A stretch of 8,215 nt of DNA from the NCBI GenBank assembly GCA_937930165.1, contig CALGVL010000060.1:1-8215 (forward strand), written 5' to 3'. The first letter of the stretch is position 1. The number at the start of each line of letters is the position of its first letter. Of the stretch, positions 5,802-8,215 are shown piece after piece. The notes under the pieces are model-generated. The model did not search any database. It had not been told where the DNA came from and saw only the letters and a list, made by a program, of their open reading frames with translations. The DNA comes from an uncultured Acetobacteraceae bacterium. GTDB lineage: Bacteria > Pseudomonadota > Alphaproteobacteria > Acetobacterales > Acetobacteraceae. The position numbers and the translations under genes were made by a program.

Positions 5802-6611
5802 ATGGACACCATCACCGACGATCTGCAAGGCAAGGTCGCCATCGTCACCGGCGCCGGCTCGCGGCCGGGGGAGGGGGTGGGCAATGGCCGCGCCGCCTCC
5901 ATCCTCTTCGCCCGCGCCGGGACGAAAGTGGTGCTGGCTGATGCCAATGTTGAATGGGCCGAAGGCACCCGGCGGATGATCGCGGCGGAAGGCGGCGAGA
6001 GCGTGGTGGTTCAGGGCGACGTGACGAAGCCGGAGGACTGCCGCCGCATCGTGCAGACGGCGGTGGATCGCTTCGGCAGGCTCGACATCCTGGTGAACAA
6101 TGTCGGCATCAGCGGCCCGCCTGGCACGGCGGAAGAGGTGGATCTGGAAGCCTGGAACCACGGCCTGCTGGTGAATGTCACCTCCATGATGCTGATGACG
6201 AAATACGCGGTGCCGGAGATGCGCAAGACGGGCGGCGGCGCCATCGTGAATCTCGGCTCGGTCGCCGGGCTGCGTGGCGGCAATCCGAACCTGCTCTACC
6301 CGACATCGAAGGGCGCGGTGGTGAACATGACCCGCGCCATGGCGGTGCACCATGCCAAGGATCGCATCCGGGTGAACTGCGTCTGCCCCGGCATGGTCTA
6401 CACGCCCATGGTGCAGGAGAAGGGCATGTCGCCTGAGATGCGGGAGGCACGCCGCAAGCGCAGCATCCTGCAGACGGAGGGCAGCGGCTGGGATGTCGGC
6501 GCTGCGGTGGTGTTCCTGGCCAGCGGCAAGGCGCGCTGGATGACGGGGGCGATCGTGCCGGTGGATGCCGGCGCCACGGCCATCGCGGCGGTGCAGCAGC
6601 CGGGCGGCTGA
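5802..6611 (+). CDS. Short-chain dehydrogenase/reductase (classical SDR)
   Basis: A 269-residue NAD(P)-dependent oxidoreductase with a Rossmann fold. The dinucleotide-binding loop TGAGSRPGEGVGNG (16-29) is longer than the usual TGxxxGIG. Asp47 at the end of the second strand favours NAD(H) over NADP(H). NNVG (99-102) stands in for NNAG. The catalytic tetrad is visible as Asn125, Ser153 (in NLGSVAG), Tyr166 and Lys170 (YPTSK). The C-terminal VFLASGKARWMTG and VPVDAG blocks are typical. The substrate cannot be told from sequence; SDRs act on many alcohols, ketones and sugars. The start ATG 5802 has a strong AGGGAGGA just upstream. It lies 75 nt after NnrU on the same strand and converges with the oxygenase gene, whose stop is 10 nt away. 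Cytoplasmic, no signal peptide. Confidence 0.92.
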   Translation: MDTITDDLQGKVAIVTGAGSRPGEGVGNGRAASILFARAGTKVVLADANVEWAEGTRRMIAAEGGESVVVQGDVTKPEDCRRIVQTAVDRFGRLDILVNNVGISGPPGTAEEVDLEAWNHGLLVNVTSMMLMTKYAVPEMRKTGGGAIVNLGSVAGLRGGNPNLLYPTSKGAVVNMTRAMAVHHAKDRIRVNCVCPGMVYTPMVQEKGMSPEMREARRKRSILQTEGSGWDVGAAVVFLASGKARWMTGAIVPVDAGATAIAAVQQPGG

Positions 6612-6620
6612 GACCGCCGG
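6600..6620. terminator. Possible shared hairpin between convergent genes
   Basis: CCGGGCGG (6600-6607) pairs with CCGCCGG (6614-6620) with one bulged G and a 6-nt loop. It spans the dehydrogenase stop and lies immediately before the stop of the convergent oxygenase gene. A hairpin here could stop transcription from both sides, but there is no T-tract on either strand, so intrinsic termination is doubtful. Confidence 0.3.
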
Positions 6621-6621
6621 T

Positions 6622-7374
6622 TCAGGCCGCGTCGTGGAAGATGATGCCGAGGGTGTGGCGCTGCCCGCTGCGCAGCCGGCTGACGCCGTGGCGCATCACC
6701 ACCCGGTGGAAGCCGCGCGTGCCCTGCACCGGGCGGTGATGCACGGCGAAGATCACGCCCTCGCCCTGGCGCAGCGGCACCACCTCGGCGCGGGACTGCA
6801 TGCGCGGGCGCTGCTCGGTCAGCACGAATTCACCGCCCGTGAACTCCTCGCCGGGCGCGGAGAGCAGGAAGGCGACCTGCAAGGGAAAGACATGCTCGCC
6901 ATAGAGGTCCTGGTGCAGGCAGTTGTAGTCGCCCGGTCCGTAACGCAGCAGCAGCGGCGTCGGCTTCGCCTGACCGGCAGCGTGGCAGCGGGCGAGGAAT
7001 TCCGCATGACTGTCCGGGTAGCGCACCGGCAGGCCCATGGCCTCGTTCCAGCGGTTCGCCAGCGGCGCCAGGCGGGGATAGAGCGCCTCCCGCAGCGCCT
7101 GCACCGGTTCCGGCAGCGGCGCTGCGAAATATTTGTACTCGCCGCGTCCGTAACCGTGCTGGGCCATTACGACCCGGCGGCGGAACAGCGCGGGCTCCTC
7201 CCGGTCATAGAGCGCCGTCAGCGCCCGGCATTCCGCCGGCGTCAGCAGTGGCCCGGTGGTCGCCGAGCCCTGTGCGTCCAATCCGGCTGCGATCCCGTCC
7301 CAGTCCAGCGCCGCGATGCGCGCGGCGATGGAGTCGCCATGGTCATTGGCCAAGGCCGTTCCGGCATCTCTCAT
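6622..7374 (-). CDS. 2-oxoglutarate/Fe(II)-dependent oxygenase of the COG3826 (Oxygenase-NA) type
   Basis: A 250-residue protein whose C-terminal half is a double-stranded beta-helix oxygenase. The iron ligands are visible as HQD (His154, Asp156) in YNCLHQDLYG, with the distal His229 in RHGVSRL. Arg239, ten residues later in SGQRHTLG, is placed to bind 2-oxoglutarate, as in prolyl hydroxylases. GGEFVLTEQRPRMQSR and the final IIFHDA block are near-invariant in the family as I recall it. The substrate is not known; relatives hydroxylate proteins, small molecules or alkylated bases. The start ATG at 7374 is chosen because GGAAGGGG lies 8 nt upstream; in-frame GTG 7428 and ATGs at 7410 and 7404 would add 12-18 residues without a good ribosome site. 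It is divergent from gpmI and convergent with the dehydrogenase, so it has its own promoter. Confidence 0.9.
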   Translation of the reverse strand: MRDAGTALANDHGDSIAARIAALDWDGIAAGLDAQGSATTGPLLTPAECRALTALYDREEPALFRRRVVMAQHGYGRGEYKYFAAPLPEPVQALREALYPRLAPLANRWNEAMGLPVRYPDSHAEFLARCHAAGQAKPTPLLLRYGPGDYNCLHQDLYGEHVFPLQVAFLLSAPGEEFTGGEFVLTEQRPRMQSRAEVVPLRQGEGVIFAVHHRPVQGTRGFHRVVMRHGVSRLRSGQRHTLGIIFHDAA

Positions 7375-7514
7375 GCGGCCATCCCCTTCCGAAAGGCATT
7401 CCATAGCCATCGTCGCACCCTGCCGCACCCTCTGCGCGTTGCTGCGGCACGCCTTGCCCCGCCAGCATCATCGGCGGTAATCCGGGCGATCATTCCAGGC
7501 CATGAGGGAGTTCC
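7375..7514. promoter_or_regulatory. Divergent intergenic region between the oxygenase gene and gpmI
   Basis: This 140-nt gap is the longest in the window and must hold promoters for both directions. For gpmI a weak sigma-70-like candidate is TTGCCC (7454-7459), 16 nt, then GGTAAT (7476-7481): four of six consensus bases in each box. The gpmI ribosome site GAGGGAG (7504-7510) is clear. For the oxygenase, the GGAAGGGG ribosome site lies at about 7383-7390 on the minus strand; I see no convincing -10/-35 pair. No operator repeat was recognised. Confidence 0.35.
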
Positions 7515-8188
7515 ATGCCAGCACCCAAGCCCGTGATGCTCGTCGTCCTCGATGGCTGGGGCTGGCGCGAGGAGGAGGCGGACAATGCCGTGCGCCAGGC
7601 CCGTACCCCCACCTTCGACGCCCTGTGGCAGTCCTGCCCGCATGCCTTCCTCCGCACCTCCGGCCATGATGTCGGGCTGCCGGAAGGGCAGATGGGGAAT
7701 TCGGAGGTCGGGCACCTCAATCTCGGCGCCGGCCGGGTGGTGATGCAGGATCTGCCGCGGATCGACCATGCGGTGGCGGACGGCACCATCGCTTCCCAGC
7801 CGGCGCTGACGGAGCTGATCGGGAAGCTGAAGGCCAGCGGCGGCACCTGCCACCTGATGGGGCTGGTCTCCCCCGGCGGCGTCCACAGCCACCAGAAGCA
7901 CGCGGCGGCGCTGGCGAAGGTGCTTGCGGGCGCCGGCATCCCGGTGGCGCTGCACGCCTTCACCGACGGCCGCGACACGCCGCCCCGCGCCGCGCCGGAC
8001 TATCTCCGCGATCTGCTGCGGGACATCGCCGGGCTGCAGGGCGTGCGCATCGCCACCGTCATCGGCCGCTACTTCGCCATGGACCGCGACAACCGCTGGG
8101 ACCGCGAGGAGAAGGCCTATGACGCCATGGTCCTGGCGAAAGGCGAGCGCGCGCTGGACGCTGTCGCCGCCGTCACCGCTGCGCATGC
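7515..8188 (+). CDS. gpmI: 2,3-bisphosphoglycerate-independent phosphoglycerate mutase, N-terminal part (cut by adapter)
   Basis: The open frame from ATG 7515 gives 224 residues of genuine sequence; the full enzyme is about 510, so the C-terminal half is missing because the contig ends. It interconverts 3- and 2-phosphoglycerate in glycolysis with two Mn ions and a phosphoserine intermediate. Catalytic landmarks are present in order: Asp13 (VLDGWG), the phospho-acceptor Ser63 (GQMGNSEVGH), His124 (SPGGVHSH), Arg153-Asp154 (TDGRDT), and Arg185 and Arg191 (GRYFAMDR). These match the positions known from the Bacillus stearothermophilus enzyme to within one residue. GAGGGAG lies 4 nt before the start. 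Reading continues open past 8188, but those codons come from the sequencing adapter (a DRKSTRLN tail) and must not be counted. The gene itself appears intact up to that point. Confidence 0.96.
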
Positions 8189-8215
8189 AGATCGGAAGAG
8201 CACACGTCTGAACTC
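8189..8215 (+). other. Illumina TruSeq adapter read-through (not genomic)
   Basis: The last 27 bases begin AGATCGGAAGAGC and continue ACACGTCTGAACTC, an exact match to the start of the standard Illumina TruSeq read-1 adapter. It abuts the gpmI coding sequence and runs to the last base. In the three frames it encodes RSEEHTSEL, DRKSTRLN and IGRAHV-stop, peptides known as adapter artefacts in protein databases. This is untrimmed sequence at a contig end; the first one or two bases could by chance also be genomic. Confidence 0.98.

Noticed and set aside
6565..7536. Plus-strand open frame (323 codons) across the oxygenase gene
   Set aside because: It is antisense to a gene with intact 2OG-Fe(II) oxygenase catalytic residues and resembles no known protein.
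7924..8211. Small plus-strand frame ending in QIGRAHV within gpmI
   Set aside because: It is out of frame with gpmI, and its stop codon and tail are supplied by sequencing adapter.
7515..8215. gpmI read as a frameshifted or truncated pseudogene
   Set aside because: The frame is open and all catalytic landmarks are present up to 8188; the break is an assembly artefact, not a mutation.
1..8215. CRISPR array, tRNA, rRNA, insertion sequence, phage or toxin-antitoxin genes
   Set aside because: No spaced repeats, cloverleaf, transposase motif or terminal repeats were seen on either strand; genes fill the window almost completely.

Overview
This is a GC-rich chromosomal segment (roughly 70% GC by eye, strong G/C preference at third codon positions). 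The gene order proB-proA ... nadD-rsfS-rlmH ... gpmI is the housekeeping arrangement familiar from Alphaproteobacteria. Protein wording and composition suggest Rhodospirillales/Acetobacteraceae (for example a Roseomonas relative). That placement is inference from order and composition; there is no rRNA in the window. No CRISPR array, tRNA, transposase or phage gene was seen, and no stretch over 300 bases lacks a gene.

Layout. Bases 1-120 hold the last 39 codons of proB (glutamate 5-kinase). They are followed by proA (202-1467), so the first two steps of proline synthesis lie together. Next come two tandem paralogues of the fumarylacetoacetate hydrolase / 2-keto-4-pentenoate hydratase superfamily (1503-2351 and 2410-3267). 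Both carry a signal peptide and two shared cysteines in the mature N-terminus. nadD (3264-3875, GTG start overlapping the previous stop by 4 nt), rsfS (3915-4520, with a long basic Ala-rich N-terminal extension) and rlmH (4517-4987, again a 4-nt GTGA overlap) then form a tight NAD-synthesis / ribosome-maturation block.

Downstream of rlmH lie three genes with no obvious link to that block: an NnrU-family membrane protein (5046-5726), a classical short-chain dehydrogenase (5802-6611) and, on the opposite strand, a COG3826-type 2-oxoglutarate/Fe(II) oxygenase (6622-7374). gpmI, the cofactor-independent phosphoglycerate mutase, starts at 7515 on the + strand.

The last 27 bases (8189-8215) are not genomic. 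They match the start of the Illumina TruSeq read-through adapter, so the contig ends artificially inside gpmI and any protein predicted across this point carries a false tail.

I do not see a convincing unknown multi-gene system. The best biological leads are the pair of apparently exported hydratase-like enzymes inserted between proA and nadD, and an 11-bp stem that would sequester the NnrU ribosome binding site. The adapter tail is the most certain and most practically important observation.
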